This document shows, piece by piece, positions 54,826-63,298 of a stretch of 64,000 nt of DNA (position 1 is its first letter; every line of letters begins with the position of its first letter). Both the position numbers and the translations under genes were made by a program. Location of the stretch: positions 1 to 64,000 of the forward strand of contig JAISIC010000043.1 of the NCBI GenBank assembly GCA_031262225.1. The letters run 5' to 3'. Source of the stretch: Ruminococcus sp. GTDB taxonomy: Bacteria; Bacillota; Clostridia; Oscillospirales; Ruminococcaceae. Under the pieces are notes generated by a model. It was not told the DNA's origin. It saw only the letters and a program-made list of their open reading frames with translations, and did not search any database.

Positions 54826-55722
54826 ATGAAAACATTTGCCGTTGTCGGCGGTGACTTAAGATATATAGAGCTTGCGGAAAGTCTTTCTGCAAGGTTTTGT
54901 GTATATGCAATGGGGTTTGACAAAAATGTCTTTACACAAAAGGGCGAACGAAAAGCCAAACTGCTTGGCAGTGTTACACTAAATGAAAATCGTGTCGATT
55001 ATCTGATACTGCCGATTCCGGCGGCAAAGGATGAGCTTCATGTCAATACCGGCTATTTTTCGGGCGATATTCCGATGAGTTCGCTTCCTGCACTCATTAA
55101 CGAGAGTGGGACAGTCTTTGCGGGACGGCTTTCCGAAACACATAAGAAAATGTTTGAAGATGCGGGAATATCGGTTGTGGACTACAGCAACCGTGAAGAT
55201 TTCGCGGTTATGAACGCTGTTGCGACCTCAGAAGGTGCAATACAGATTGCGATGGAGGAGACAAAAACAACAATATCATCGCAAAAAATCTTAATTCTGG
55301 GCATGGGGAGGATAGCGAAAGTTCTGCTCATGCACCTTCGCGGCTTCACCGATGACATAACCGCCGCGGCAAGAAAACCTCATGATATTGTTTGGGCGGG
55401 AATCTTCGGGAAAACCGGAATATCGCTCGCTGAAGCTTATAAAAATATCGGTGAATTTGATCTGATTTTCAATACAATTCCGACTGAAATATTAACATCA
55501 AATCGCCTGTCGCAGGTGAAAGAATCTGCCGCGATAATCGATCTTGCATCAAAGCCGGGCGGTGTGGATTTTGAAGCGGCAGAGCATCTGGGGATAAAAG
55601 CTATACACGCTTTGTCGCTCCCCGGTAAGGTTGCGCCGATTACGGCAGGTAAGGTTATCGCAAAAACGATTGAGAATATTTTAATTGAAAGGGGAGAGGG
55701 TGCAGGTGAAGAAAGATATTGA
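54826..55722 (+). CDS. dpaA: Dipicolinate synthase subunit A
   Basis: 298 residues. An N-terminal nucleotide-binding-like region (FAVVGGDLRYIELAE) and a second dinucleotide fold (ILGMGRIAKVLL) match SpoVFA. With subunit B, encoded immediately downstream and overlapping, it makes dipicolinic acid from a lysine-pathway intermediate in the mother cell during sporulation. Good evidence that the organism forms endospores. Confidence 0.92.
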   Translation: MKTFAVVGGDLRYIELAESLSARFCVYAMGFDKNVFTQKGERKAKLLGSVTLNENRVDYLILPIPAAKDELHVNTGYFSGDIPMSSLPALINESGTVFAGRLSETHKKMFEDAGISVVDYSNREDFAVMNAVATSEGAIQIAMEETKTTISSQKILILGMGRIAKVLLMHLRGFTDDITAAARKPHDIVWAGIFGKTGISLAEAYKNIGEFDLIFNTIPTEILTSNRLSQVKESAAIIDLASKPGGVDFEAAEHLGIKAIHALSLPGKVAPITAGKVIAKTIENILIERGEGAGEERY

Positions 55723-56314
55723 TAAGCCGTCGTCTCGGGAGCTTTCGGGTGTAAGGATAGGTTTTGCACTTTGCGGGTCGTTTTGCACCTTCGCGGAGGC
55801 TAAAAAAACAGCGTTTACGCTCACGGATTCGGGTGCAATCTTAACACCGATATTTTCATTCAATGCCTCGACAATAAACACCCGTTTCGGTAATGCGAAA
55901 ACGCATATTGAAGAGTTTGAAGGTATATGCGGCAATCCGCCGATTTTAACCATCGAACAGGCAGAACCGATAGGTCCCAAATCATTGTTCGACCTCGTTT
56001 TAGTTGCACCCTGCACAGGAAATACGCTTGCAAAACTTGCGATAGGAATCGTTGATACTCCGGTCACAATGGCGGTGAAATCGCATCTGCGAAACGATCG
56101 CCCCGTGCTTTTAGCACCAGCGACAAACGATGCTCTGTCGGCATCCGCGAAGAATATAGGAACGCTTCTAAACTACCGTAATATCTTCTTTGTTCCTATT
56201 TCGCAAGACGATCCGTCTGCAAAACCGCGCTCCTGCATTGCCGATTATAGTAAAATCCCCGAAGCGGTTTCGGCGGCACTTTCATATAAACAGCTTCAGC
56301 CGATTATATATTAA
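55706..56314 (+). CDS. dpaB: Dipicolinate synthase subunit B
   Basis: 202 residues from GTG 55706 with GGAGAG upstream, overlapping dpaA by 17 bases. The flavoprotein-like fold has GFALCGSFCTF near the start and LVAPCTGNTLAKLA and LLAPATNDALS later, typical of SpoVFB. It is the flavin-binding partner of DpaA. The gene ends one base before the convergent thiamine pyrophosphokinase gene. Confidence 0.92.
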   Translation: MKKDIDKPSSRELSGVRIGFALCGSFCTFAEAKKTAFTLTDSGAILTPIFSFNASTINTRFGNAKTHIEEFEGICGNPPILTIEQAEPIGPKSLFDLVLVAPCTGNTLAKLAIGIVDTPVTMAVKSHLRNDRPVLLAPATNDALSASAKNIGTLLNYRNIFFVPISQDDPSAKPRSCIADYSKIPEAVSAALSYKQLQPIIY

Positions 56315-56944
56315 TTATGTTGCGATTATTTCGGCGTTTTCATCATAAACGATGATTATCGTCCCGTGTTTGACAGAAACCGTTGCAATCTCTTTTGTAA
56401 ACTCATTGCTGACACCAAGGGGAACACCGCTTTTTAAAACAGCATCTTTTAAAGGATATTTAAGCCCTGTTAAGTTTATACCCTCGGATATGTCGCTGAA
56501 ACTGAAAACGGAAATATATGAAGGCATAGTTTCGGGCGGTGAAAATGAAACCTGTCCGTCGGTGACAGCGGTTATAATCCTGCCGTTGTCGTATAAAAAT
56601 GCTTTTTTACCCTTTTTTGAAAGCTCTGAAATGACCGCGATATTAGCAAGCGTGTGATCGATTCTTCCGCCTGTTCCGCCGTATATATGAATCTCGTCAA
56701 AACCGCCGGCATATTCTACAGCGGCGGCGGTGTCGGTGATATCCTTGACAACGGGGAGTTTCACTATCTTAATCCCGCTCGGAATATCTGATAACGAGTC
56801 AAAATCCCCGATAATCACATCGGGGGATATTTTTTTATCTCTACAGTATGTATATCCGCCGTCAGCTGCGATGACAAGTTCGCCCAAAACGATCTTTTTA
56901 TAATCATAATAACAGCCTGCGGCAAAAATTGTAACAGCTGCCAT
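56315..56944 (-). CDS. thiN: Thiamine pyrophosphokinase
   Basis: 209 residues. VIAADGGYTYCRD, IIGDFDSL, KDITDTAAAVEYA and GGRIDHTLAN are the ATP/Mg and thiamine-binding motifs of the family. Converts thiamine to thiamine diphosphate in the cytoplasm. Starts at ATG 56944, overlapping the upstream gene's stop by one base. Confidence 0.92.
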   Translation of the reverse strand: MAAVTIFAAGCYYDYKKIVLGELVIAADGGYTYCRDKKISPDVIIGDFDSLSDIPSGIKIVKLPVVKDITDTAAAVEYAGGFDEIHIYGGTGGRIDHTLANIAVISELSKKGKKAFLYDNGRIITAVTDGQVSFSPPETMPSYISVFSFSDISEGINLTGLKYPLKDAVLKSGVPLGVSNEFTKEIATVSVKHGTIIIVYDENAEIIAT

Positions 56945-57801
56945 TACAAAAGCCTTCTGACGGCATTTTTTTGTATCAAAACGCCGGTCATTGTAACGTC
57001 ACATTCGGTCATAACACCTGCATCGGAGATGAGGTTCCCTCCGCCCAACAGGGATTTGACCATAAGCGAAGTTTCTGTGAAATTTCCGACCGGAAGCACC
57101 GATTCACCATACCTGAGCGACTGCACAAGTTTTTTAAATTCCTCGGGAGATTCCTCTTCGTCCGGTTCATTTGAAACTGCCGGGAGGAGCTTGTATTTTG
57201 TGAAAAATGAAAGGCGATAATCATCGGGATATTTTTCAGCGAATGCCATAATATCGGCTGTGAGCGGTTTTCCGTCATAGGAGATTTCGCTTAAAAAGCA
57301 GAGATAGGGTATGCCCGAAAGCTTATAGGTGAGGTCTTTGCGGCGTGGTTTTTCGATCTTCATCTTTTCGCGGACAACGTCGTATAAAAGGTCGCGAACG
57401 CTGTCTGTCTGGTCATCGGAAAGGATTAATTTTATACCCGAAAAACCGCTTTTCATCCTCTTCATAGGCTCCGAAGGCTCGTCTCCGCGATATAAACACC
57501 ATGCATCGGGGCAGTACCGCCTTATCAGCTCGCCCTCTGCATAACAATTCAAAATAACAACCGCCGCACCCGCTAAAGCTTCTTCAATAGTTTCTGCCGC
57601 AAGATAGATAATGTCGCTTTTGTTATGCGGATTTATGGATCGAATGTTGTTGGCGATCGTTTCAAAGACAAGCGTTTCTGATTTATCGGGACAAAAAAGA
57701 ATTACCTCCGCAGAGACCCCGGCGGCGGCAAACGACGAAAAAAGACTAAGCGAAGAGCTTGAAAAATGTGAAACAATATATGAAATCTTTGCTCTGTTCA
57801 T
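56944..57801 (-). CDS. Protein of unknown function upstream of thiN
   Basis: 285 residues from ATG 57801 with GAAGGT upstream. Soluble; the N-terminal half has an alpha/beta pattern (ISYIVSHFSSSSLSLFSSFA, AEVILFCPD, AAVVILNCYAEG) that could be a Rossmann-like fold, possibly a glycosyltransferase- or nucleotide-binding-like domain. A charged segment (NEPDEEESPEEFKKLV) lies in the second half. I cannot assign a family. Coupled translation with thiN (TAATG). Confidence 0.65.
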   Translation of the reverse strand: MNRAKISYIVSHFSSSSLSLFSSFAAAGVSAEVILFCPDKSETLVFETIANNIRSINPHNKSDIIYLAAETIEEALAGAAVVILNCYAEGELIRRYCPDAWCLYRGDEPSEPMKRMKSGFSGIKLILSDDQTDSVRDLLYDVVREKMKIEKPRRKDLTYKLSGIPYLCFLSEISYDGKPLTADIMAFAEKYPDDYRLSFFTKYKLLPAVSNEPDEEESPEEFKKLVQSLRYGESVLPVGNFTETSLMVKSLLGGGNLISDAGVMTECDVTMTGVLIQKNAVRRLL

Positions 57802-57816
57802 ATAAAACCTTCCGAA

Positions 57817-58068
57817 TTATATTCCTGCTTTGCGAAACATTCTTGTTGTCAGCAAAATCGATACTATCGAATTAATTGCGGCGATGGTGACAGCGGTCAC
57901 ACCGAGTACAAATCCCGCTTTACCGTTATGTGTCTTGCGGCGGAGGGCAGAAACTATCCCCGGGATTCCGCAGGAATATGCGACTGCCGGCAGGAAAAGC
58001 GAAAAGCATATCGCAACAATACCAAGTGCAAGGCTTATAACATTGATTTTTTGTCTTTCTTCGGTCAT
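57817..58068 (-). CDS. DUF4190-like small membrane protein
   Basis: 83 residues from ATG 58068 with GGAGA upstream (an ATG five codons earlier is less well placed). Two hydrophobic segments: ALGIVAICFSLFLPAVAYSC and GFVLGVTAVTIAAINSIVSI, with the loop GIPGIVSALRRKTHNGKAG typical of DUF4190-type proteins. Function unknown. Confidence 0.65.
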   Translation of the reverse strand: MTEERQKINVISLALGIVAICFSLFLPAVAYSCGIPGIVSALRRKTHNGKAGFVLGVTAVTIAAINSIVSILLTTRMFRKAGI

Positions 58069-58103
58069 AGTATCTCCATTCAAATGTTTATTGCGGTCAA
58101 AAT

Positions 58104-59468
58104 CTATTTCTTTTTGGAAAAACTCAGCCCTGTTTTCTTGTTTTTGCGGCGGACTGAAACTGCGATAAAGATGGCTGTGTATATAACCGAAAGGGTTATT
58201 GTCATAGCAATTGCCGCTTTAAACCACACCGATTCCGGAAATCTCTCGGCTTTGTCGGTTAAGAACGCAATTTGGTCAAGCTCAACGCTGTTTTTGGTGA
58301 CAAGCGGGACTGTGACGAGCGTGTTCCCGGAATGCGAGAGCGTCAGCTCGCCGAAAACCTGACCCTTTTCAATCGGAGCATCTATAATACCGTTTTCAGG
58401 GACATAAAGCGATGTGTCGATATCTTCCTTTATTGTGTTGGTATCAATTGCGGTATTCCAAAGGGTTGTAAAATCCTTCGCCGGGACGAGCAGAACGTAG
58501 TCGGTGCCTCGCCCGAACCGCACATTTATTTCTGTTACTTCCTTGTCGGTGTTGAGTATTTTTTGATATGAAAGGTTTTCAAATGCCCATTCATAGATGT
58601 TTTTATGGTCGGTGTAGACGTCAAAAACTGCATTCCCATCTGCGTCATAAAGCGGCGAACCGAGGGATATAAACATATAGTTGTTGCCGTCTCTGCTCCC
58701 GAGTGAGAGTAGGTTACGCCCCGATTCATCAAGCGTTCCCGTCTTAATGCCCTTCGCGTATTGATAATAGTATTCGGAATTGGGGTCAAGCATCTTGTTT
58801 GTGTGTTTAATGGTCTTCCAGCCTTCTGCCTGATAGCTTGATGCTCCCATAACATATTCGCGTGTGGAGGCTATTTCAATGAGCTTGGGGTAGTTTTTAT
58901 ATGCAAACTGGGCTATGAGAGCCATGTCGGCCGCTGTTGTGTATTGATTCGGGTCGAAAAGCCCGTGCGGATTCACAAAGTTTGTCCCTGTACAGCCGAT
59001 TGCTGCCGCCTTTTCGTTCATCATCTGAACAAATTCGGTTTGAGTTCCGCCGACGTTCCATGCAAGAATCCCCGCAGATTCACACGCCGAAAGCATAAGG
59101 AGCGAATGGAGCAGGTCTGTCACCTTCGCAACTTCGCCTCTGGAATACCCTACCGAGCTTGCACCCTGACCGTAAAGCTCGTCGAAAACTGCAAGCGGTG
59201 CTTCAAATTCGGTATTGTCAATATCGTTTACATTATCGAGAACAACCATCGCTGTGACAATCTTTGTCAGCGATGCCGGATACATTTTTTTCGTTGGATT
59301 TTTAACAAAAACGGTTATGTCTTTATCAAGGTTGATGAGTATTGCGGATTCGGAAGATATTTTGATGTCCGGGTCGAAAACAACCGCTTCTGTATGTAGC
59401 CCGGGAATTATCCCGAAAACGATTGAAATTATTGTTAAAAAGCTGACGAGAGCCTTTTTGTAGTTCAT
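58104..59468 (-). CDS. D-alanyl-D-alanine carboxypeptidase (S11, DacA/DacF type)
   Basis: 454 residues: signal peptide, S11 catalytic domain with SLTK (nucleophile Ser), SACES at the position of the SxN motif (Cys for Asn) and KTGTLDESG, then the C-terminal beta domain and a terminal transmembrane helix with a basic tail. It trims the terminal D-Ala of peptidoglycan stem peptides outside the membrane. The SxN variation deserves a check but may be common in related species. Confidence 0.88.
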   Translation of the reverse strand: MNYKKALVSFLTIISIVFGIIPGLHTEAVVFDPDIKISSESAILINLDKDITVFVKNPTKKMYPASLTKIVTAMVVLDNVNDIDNTEFEAPLAVFDELYGQGASSVGYSRGEVAKVTDLLHSLLMLSACESAGILAWNVGGTQTEFVQMMNEKAAAIGCTGTNFVNPHGLFDPNQYTTAADMALIAQFAYKNYPKLIEIASTREYVMGASSYQAEGWKTIKHTNKMLDPNSEYYYQYAKGIKTGTLDESGRNLLSLGSRDGNNYMFISLGSPLYDADGNAVFDVYTDHKNIYEWAFENLSYQKILNTDKEVTEINVRFGRGTDYVLLVPAKDFTTLWNTAIDTNTIKEDIDTSLYVPENGIIDAPIEKGQVFGELTLSHSGNTLVTVPLVTKNSVELDQIAFLTDKAERFPESVWFKAAIAMTITLSVIYTAIFIAVSVRRKNKKTGLSFSKKK

Positions 59469-59575
59469 AAAATTACCACCAAGATAAGTTATATTCTAAG
59501 TATAACACATCTTAATGGAAAATGGAATAGTTTTATTAAAGTTTTTATAAAAATTTATTCAAATTGTAACTATAA

Positions 59576-60013
59576 TTAATCTTTTTTCTGATATTTCATC
59601 GTCAAAGCATCACGCGGCGGCGTTTCGTCACGATAAAAACCCTTTCTTATGCCGATATTTTCAAATCCCAGACCCTTATAAAGAGCGATTGCGGGAGTAT
59701 TGTTATCGCGAACTTCAAGCCAAATTTCGTTATTTTCGCTGTAATTGTCGATCATAAAGCTAAGCAAAGCTTTTCCTACACCTCTTCGCTTGTGTTTTTC
59801 TTCGACCGCTATGTTCATTATTTCAATTGAATCAAAGCCTTGATAAATAATCACATATCCGATAATCGCGTTTTCGCTGTTTACAACTACATACACGCTT
59901 TTTTCGTGTATGGATTCCAAAACCGCGTGCGGAGTCCAAGGGGTGATGAAGTTTCTTTCGGCAATCTTAACGATGTCGGGTATATCAAGGATTGTTGCAT
60001 TGCGAATAATCAC
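59576..60013 (-). CDS. rimI: Ribosomal-protein/protein N-terminal alanine acetyltransferase (GNAT)
   Basis: 145 residues, GTG start 60013 with GGAGG upstream, overlapping rsmA by four bases (GTGA). The acetyl-CoA motif KHKRRGVGKALLSFM and the region LEVRDNNTPAIALYKGLGFE are typical of RimI. Acetylates the N-terminus of a ribosomal protein or of others. Confidence 0.88.
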   Translation of the reverse strand: MIIRNATILDIPDIVKIAERNFITPWTPHAVLESIHEKSVYVVVNSENAIIGYVIIYQGFDSIEIMNIAVEEKHKRRGVGKALLSFMIDNYSENNEIWLEVRDNNTPAIALYKGLGFENIGIRKGFYRDETPPRDALTMKYQKKD

Positions 60014-60864
60014 TTCATACCTCCTAAGACGTTTGAAATATCCGCAAACTGTGTAAGTGTTAGCCGTTCGGGTCGGATATCTTCTCTTATACCGAGGGAT
60101 TGTAAAGCAGATAATATATCCGATTTTGGGATATCCGTCCCGTTTGAAACGGAGTTAATGAATGTTTTCCGACGTTGCGAAAAAGCCGCCTTGATAAGCG
60201 AAAAGAAAAAGGGCTCGTCCCAAACTTCTACAGGAGGGGATTTATGCAGGGTTAGCCTTATAACCGTGCTGTCCACATTGGGCGGCGGGAAAAAGCTCCC
60301 TCTGCTGACACCGAAAAGTATTTCCGGTTTTGAATAGTACGCCACTGCATATGTCACAGCACCTGATTCGCGAGTTCCGCACTCGGCACAAAAACGCTCG
60401 GCAGCCTCCTTTTGAACCATGACTGTTATGCTTTCAAAAGGAATTTTGCTTTCTAAAAGCTTCATTATAACCGGTGAAGTTATGTAATAGGGGAGATTTG
60501 CACAAACAGCTATCTTTTTTATATCCGAAAAATGCGTACGGATAATCTCGCTTAAATCACACTTTAAAATGTCTTCATTAATAACGTTGAGGTTATCAAA
60601 AGGGACCGTTTTTTTCAGTACAGGCAAAAGCTTCTTGTCAAGCTCAATGCAAACAACACGTTTTGCGCGTATGCAAAGTTCCTTTGTAAGTACGCCGAAG
60701 CCTGCACCGATTTCAATAACACCGGTATTTTCATCACAACCATATTCCGCAATTCGCGGCGATACAGACGGGTTTATAAGGAAATTTTGCCCTAAACCTT
60801 TAGAAAACTCGAAGCCGAACTCGCTCTGAATCTGCTTGATTACGCCTATGTCGGTAAGGTTCAT
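60010..60864 (-). CDS. rsmA: 16S rRNA dimethyladenosine transferase
   Basis: 284 residues. SAM-binding motif IEIGAGFGVLTKEL, catalytic NLPYYITSPV, and FFPPPNVDSTVI near the C-terminal third identify KsgA/RsmA, which dimethylates two adjacent adenines near the 3' end of 16S rRNA during ribosome maturation. It overlaps the MarR-type gene by four bases (ATGA). Confidence 0.95.
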   Translation of the reverse strand: MNLTDIGVIKQIQSEFGFEFSKGLGQNFLINPSVSPRIAEYGCDENTGVIEIGAGFGVLTKELCIRAKRVVCIELDKKLLPVLKKTVPFDNLNVINEDILKCDLSEIIRTHFSDIKKIAVCANLPYYITSPVIMKLLESKIPFESITVMVQKEAAERFCAECGTRESGAVTYAVAYYSKPEILFGVSRGSFFPPPNVDSTVIRLTLHKSPPVEVWDEPFFFSLIKAAFSQRRKTFINSVSNGTDIPKSDILSALQSLGIREDIRPERLTLTQFADISNVLGGMK

Positions 60865-61304
60865 GAGTTTTCATCCGCCTTTTCGGGTTGTGATAAAACC
60901 TTGTAAAGAAGCTTATAGAGTGTGTCAGCCTCGTCAGGGGATATGTCAACACAGGCGGCAATCCGTTTTGGAATCTTCTCTGCTTTTTCTTTGAGGAGTT
61001 CGCCCGCCTCGGTTATCTTTATAAGTACCTTTCTTTCGTCCGTGCCTTGCCTGGTGCGGGAAAGCAGTCCCTTTTGCTCCATCTTTTTGAGCATCGGTGT
61101 CAAAGTTCCCGAGTCAAGGAACAAAAACTGACCAAGCTCATTGACATTAACACTCTTCTTCTCCCAAAGAATCATCATTGAAATGTATTGAGTGTAGGTC
61201 AAATCAAGCTCATCAAGGAGCGGTTTATAACGCCGGATAAGCTCTTTGGAAGCGGCATATAGCGGAAAACAGAGCTGATGCTCAAGTTTCAGATCAAGTT
61301 CCAT
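60861..61304 (-). CDS. MarR/OhrR-family regulator
   Basis: 147 residues from ATG 61304; a much longer reading to 61547 runs antisense-like through the neighbour gene and is not credible. The sequence matches OhrR-type peroxide sensors: LEHQLCFPLYAASKEL with the reactive Cys at position 12, LTYTQYISMMILWE, FLDSGTLTPMLKKME and TDERKV. OhrR loses DNA binding when this Cys is oxidised. It is cotranscribed with a glutathione peroxidase, a likely target. Confidence 0.88.
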   Translation of the reverse strand: MELDLKLEHQLCFPLYAASKELIRRYKPLLDELDLTYTQYISMMILWEKKSVNVNELGQFLFLDSGTLTPMLKKMEQKGLLSRTRQGTDERKVLIKITEAGELLKEKAEKIPKRIAACVDISPDEADTLYKLLYKVLSQPEKADENS

Positions 61305-61308
61305 AGCT

Positions 61309-61596
61309 TCACGCCTCGACATCGACAGATTCGGTATTTGGAGTAGCTTCTTTGGCTTTCGCTTCTTTGAGAGCCTTTGCAAGCTGATCCACACAGGAAG
61401 TGGGACGTCTCCCGCAGGGGTTGCCGTCGCACTTTTCGATAATTTGATCGGCAGTCCAGCCGTCGATAAGCTTAGGGATTGCAAGCAGGTTTCCCTGACA
61501 GCCGCCGGTGAAAACAATATTTGTGACAACACCGTTGTCGTAATCAAACGAAATCATTGTAGCACAGGTGCCTGCGGTTTTGTAAGAATATCTCAT
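61309..61596 (-). CDS. TSCPD-domain protein
   Basis: 95 residues from ATG 61596 with AAGGAG. GGCQGNLLAI and GNPCGRRPTSCVDQLAKAL are the signature of the short TSCPD family (TIGR03905-like), with four conserved cysteines suggestive of metal or redox function. Function is unknown. Its position between peroxidase and OhrR-type genes hints at a link to redox stress. Confidence 0.85.
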   Translation of the reverse strand: MRYSYKTAGTCATMISFDYDNGVVTNIVFTGGCQGNLLAIPKLIDGWTADQIIEKCDGNPCGRRPTSCVDQLAKALKEAKAKEATPNTESVDVEA

Positions 61597-61620
61597 TAAA
61601 ATTCTCCTTTTATATTATGT

Positions 61621-61636
61621 ACCCTCATAAGAGGGT
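61621..61636 (-). other. Intercistronic hairpin between gpx and the TSCPD gene
   Basis: ACCCTC (61621-61626) and GAGGGT (61631-61636) form a six-pair stem with a tetraloop. On the minus strand there is no T run after it, so it is more likely an RNA processing or stability element than a terminator. Confidence 0.45.
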
Positions 61637-61642
61637 GTTTTT

Positions 61643-62116
61643 TTATAGCAATGCCGCAATATCTTTGTCAATCTTCTCCGGGGTGTCGGTGGATGCGTAT
61701 CTTTTTATCACCTTACCGTTTTTGTCCACCAAAAACTTCGTGAAGTTCCATTTTATCGCATCACCCAAAAGCCCGCCTTTTTGGTCTTTCAGAAAGGTAT
61801 AAAGCGGCGACTCGTTAGGACCGTTTACGTCGATTTTCGCAAACTGCGGAAAGGTTATGCCATATCTGCCGGTGCAAAAACTGTGAATCTCTTCTTCTGA
61901 ACCGGGTGCCTGACCGCCGAACTGGTTACAGGGGAAATCCAAAATCTCAAGACCCTTATCATGGTATTTCTCATACAGGTCCTGCAATCCATCATACTGC
62001 GGCGTGAAACCGCAGCCGGTGGCAGTATTGACGATAAGCAAAATCTTGTTTTTATAATTGCCGAGCAAAACGTCGTTGCCGTCCATGTCTTTCACGGTTA
62101 TATCATATATTCCCAT
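61643..62116 (-). CDS. Glutathione-peroxidase-family thiol peroxidase
   Basis: 157 residues from ATG 62116 with AAAGGA upstream; a start at 62146 adds 10 residues not typical of the family. Catalytic Cys in NTATGCGFTPQY, Gln in PCNQFGGQ and Trp in KWNFTKFLV form the GPx triad; Cys replaces selenocysteine. Reduces peroxides, usually with thioredoxin in bacteria. First gene of an operon with TSCPD and OhrR-like genes. Confidence 0.92.
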   Translation of the reverse strand: MGIYDITVKDMDGNDVLLGNYKNKILLIVNTATGCGFTPQYDGLQDLYEKYHDKGLEILDFPCNQFGGQAPGSEEEIHSFCTGRYGITFPQFAKIDVNGPNESPLYTFLKDQKGGLLGDAIKWNFTKFLVDKNGKVIKRYASTDTPEKIDKDIAALL

Positions 62117-62160
62117 TTTATGTTTTCCTTTCGGCTTGACACACAAGAGCTTACTATATA

Positions 62161-62189
62161 ATTTTACACAATTTAATTTTATTTGTCAA
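62161..62189 (-). promoter_or_regulatory. Promoter of the gpx operon with OhrR-like operator
   Basis: Minus strand TTGACA (62184-62189), 17 bases, TAAAAT (62161-62166). The spacer and flanks contain an imperfect AT-rich palindrome (ACAAAT...AATTAAATTGTGT) resembling known OhrR boxes. Confidence 0.65.
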
Positions 62190-62261
62190 GACCTTTATAT
62201 TGATATTTTTATGAATATTTTGTGAAATTATTCTTCGCGTTCATATAAAACAAATTTTTAC

Positions 62262-62290
62262 TTGCAATTTTACAGAAAATGTTGTATAAT
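62262..62290 (+). promoter_or_regulatory. Promoter of prmA
   Basis: TTGCAA (62262-62267), 17 bases, TATAAT (62285-62290). It falls inside the upstream extension of the prmA frame, so any start before about 62297 is impossible. Confidence 0.7.
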
Positions 62291-62312
62291 TGTATTTGAA
62301 ATTTACAGCGGA

Positions 62313-63284
62313 GTGATTGATATAAACTGGGTTGAAGCTCTAATAACAACAAACGCGGCAGGGATTGAACCCCTTTGCGGCAGACTTTTGAACATAGGCA
62401 TAAACGGGTTTGTGATCAGCGACCCGGAGGATTTTAACGATCTGTTATTGCATAAAACGGGGAATTGGGATTATATTGATGACGAGCTCATGAGCCTTCG
62501 TGACAAAACGCCGTCTGTAACGGTCTATATCGCCGAAAATGAGCAGGGCAATGAAACTCTCGCAATGCTTCGAGATCAGATTGAATCTCTCCGAAGATAC
62601 GGCATTGAAAATAGTATTGATTTCGGTGAACTTTCGATTAATCTGAAAAATATCCGCGAAGAAGACTGGGCAGACAACTGGAAGCAATACTTTAAGCCGT
62701 TTATTTGCGGCGAAAAGCTTCTTATCAAGCCGTCTTGGGATGATATTACCGACACAGGCGGTCGAACGGTTCTTGAAATAGATCCGGGCAGCAGTTTCGG
62801 AACCGGTCAGCACCACACAACAAAGCTGTGTTTGGAACTGCTTGAAGGTTATGCAGAGGGTTCAAAGGTTCTTGACTTAGGTTGCGGAAGCGGTATTTTG
62901 GGAATAGCAGCATTACTTTTAGGTGCTGCCTATGTTTGCGGCGTTGATGTTGAAGAAAATTCCGTTAAAACAGCACGTGAAAATTTCGCGAAAAATAAGC
63001 TGAAAACTTTCGATATATATTGCGGAAATATTATTACAGATGAAACATTCGCGAATAAACTAAAGAACGGTTACGATGTTTTAACTGTTAATATTGTTGC
63101 AGACGTGATTATCGCAATGTCACCGCTTTTTGGTGAATATCTTGCAGAGACAGGAAGAATTATCGTTTCCGGCATTATAAAAGAACGTGCAGAAGAAGTC
63201 TACTCCGCGATGGAGAAATTAGGATATAAAAGAATAAGTGAAGCCGAAAGCGGTGGCTGGGTAGCTGCTGTATATAAAAGATAG
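62313..63284 (+). CDS. prmA: Ribosomal protein L11 methyltransferase
   Basis: About 323 residues. SAM motif LDLGCGSGILGIAA, GSSFGTGQHHTT and TVNIVADVI are PrmA hallmarks. The start is unclear: GTG 62313 overlaps the ribosome site AGCGGAG (62307-62313); starts at ATT 62316 or ATA 62322 would have better spacing and match the usual N-terminus close to NWVEALI. I give GTG as the conventional choice. Trimethylates L11 lysines and the N-terminus. The topoisomerase gene follows 14 bases later. Confidence 0.9.
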   Translation: MIDINWVEALITTNAAGIEPLCGRLLNIGINGFVISDPEDFNDLLLHKTGNWDYIDDELMSLRDKTPSVTVYIAENEQGNETLAMLRDQIESLRRYGIENSIDFGELSINLKNIREEDWADNWKQYFKPFICGEKLLIKPSWDDITDTGGRTVLEIDPGSSFGTGQHHTTKLCLELLEGYAEGSKVLDLGCGSGILGIAALLLGAAYVCGVDVEENSVKTARENFAKNKLKTFDIYCGNIITDETFANKLKNGYDVLTVNIVADVIIAMSPLFGEYLAETGRIIVSGIIKERAEEVYSAMEKLGYKRISEAESGGWVAAVYKR

Positions 63285-63298
63285 GAAGAAATTAAGAA

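Noticed and set aside
61305..61547. Longer N-terminus for the OhrR-like regulator
   Set aside because: It reads through the TSCPD gene in another frame and lacks family similarity; ATG 61304 gives the normal length.
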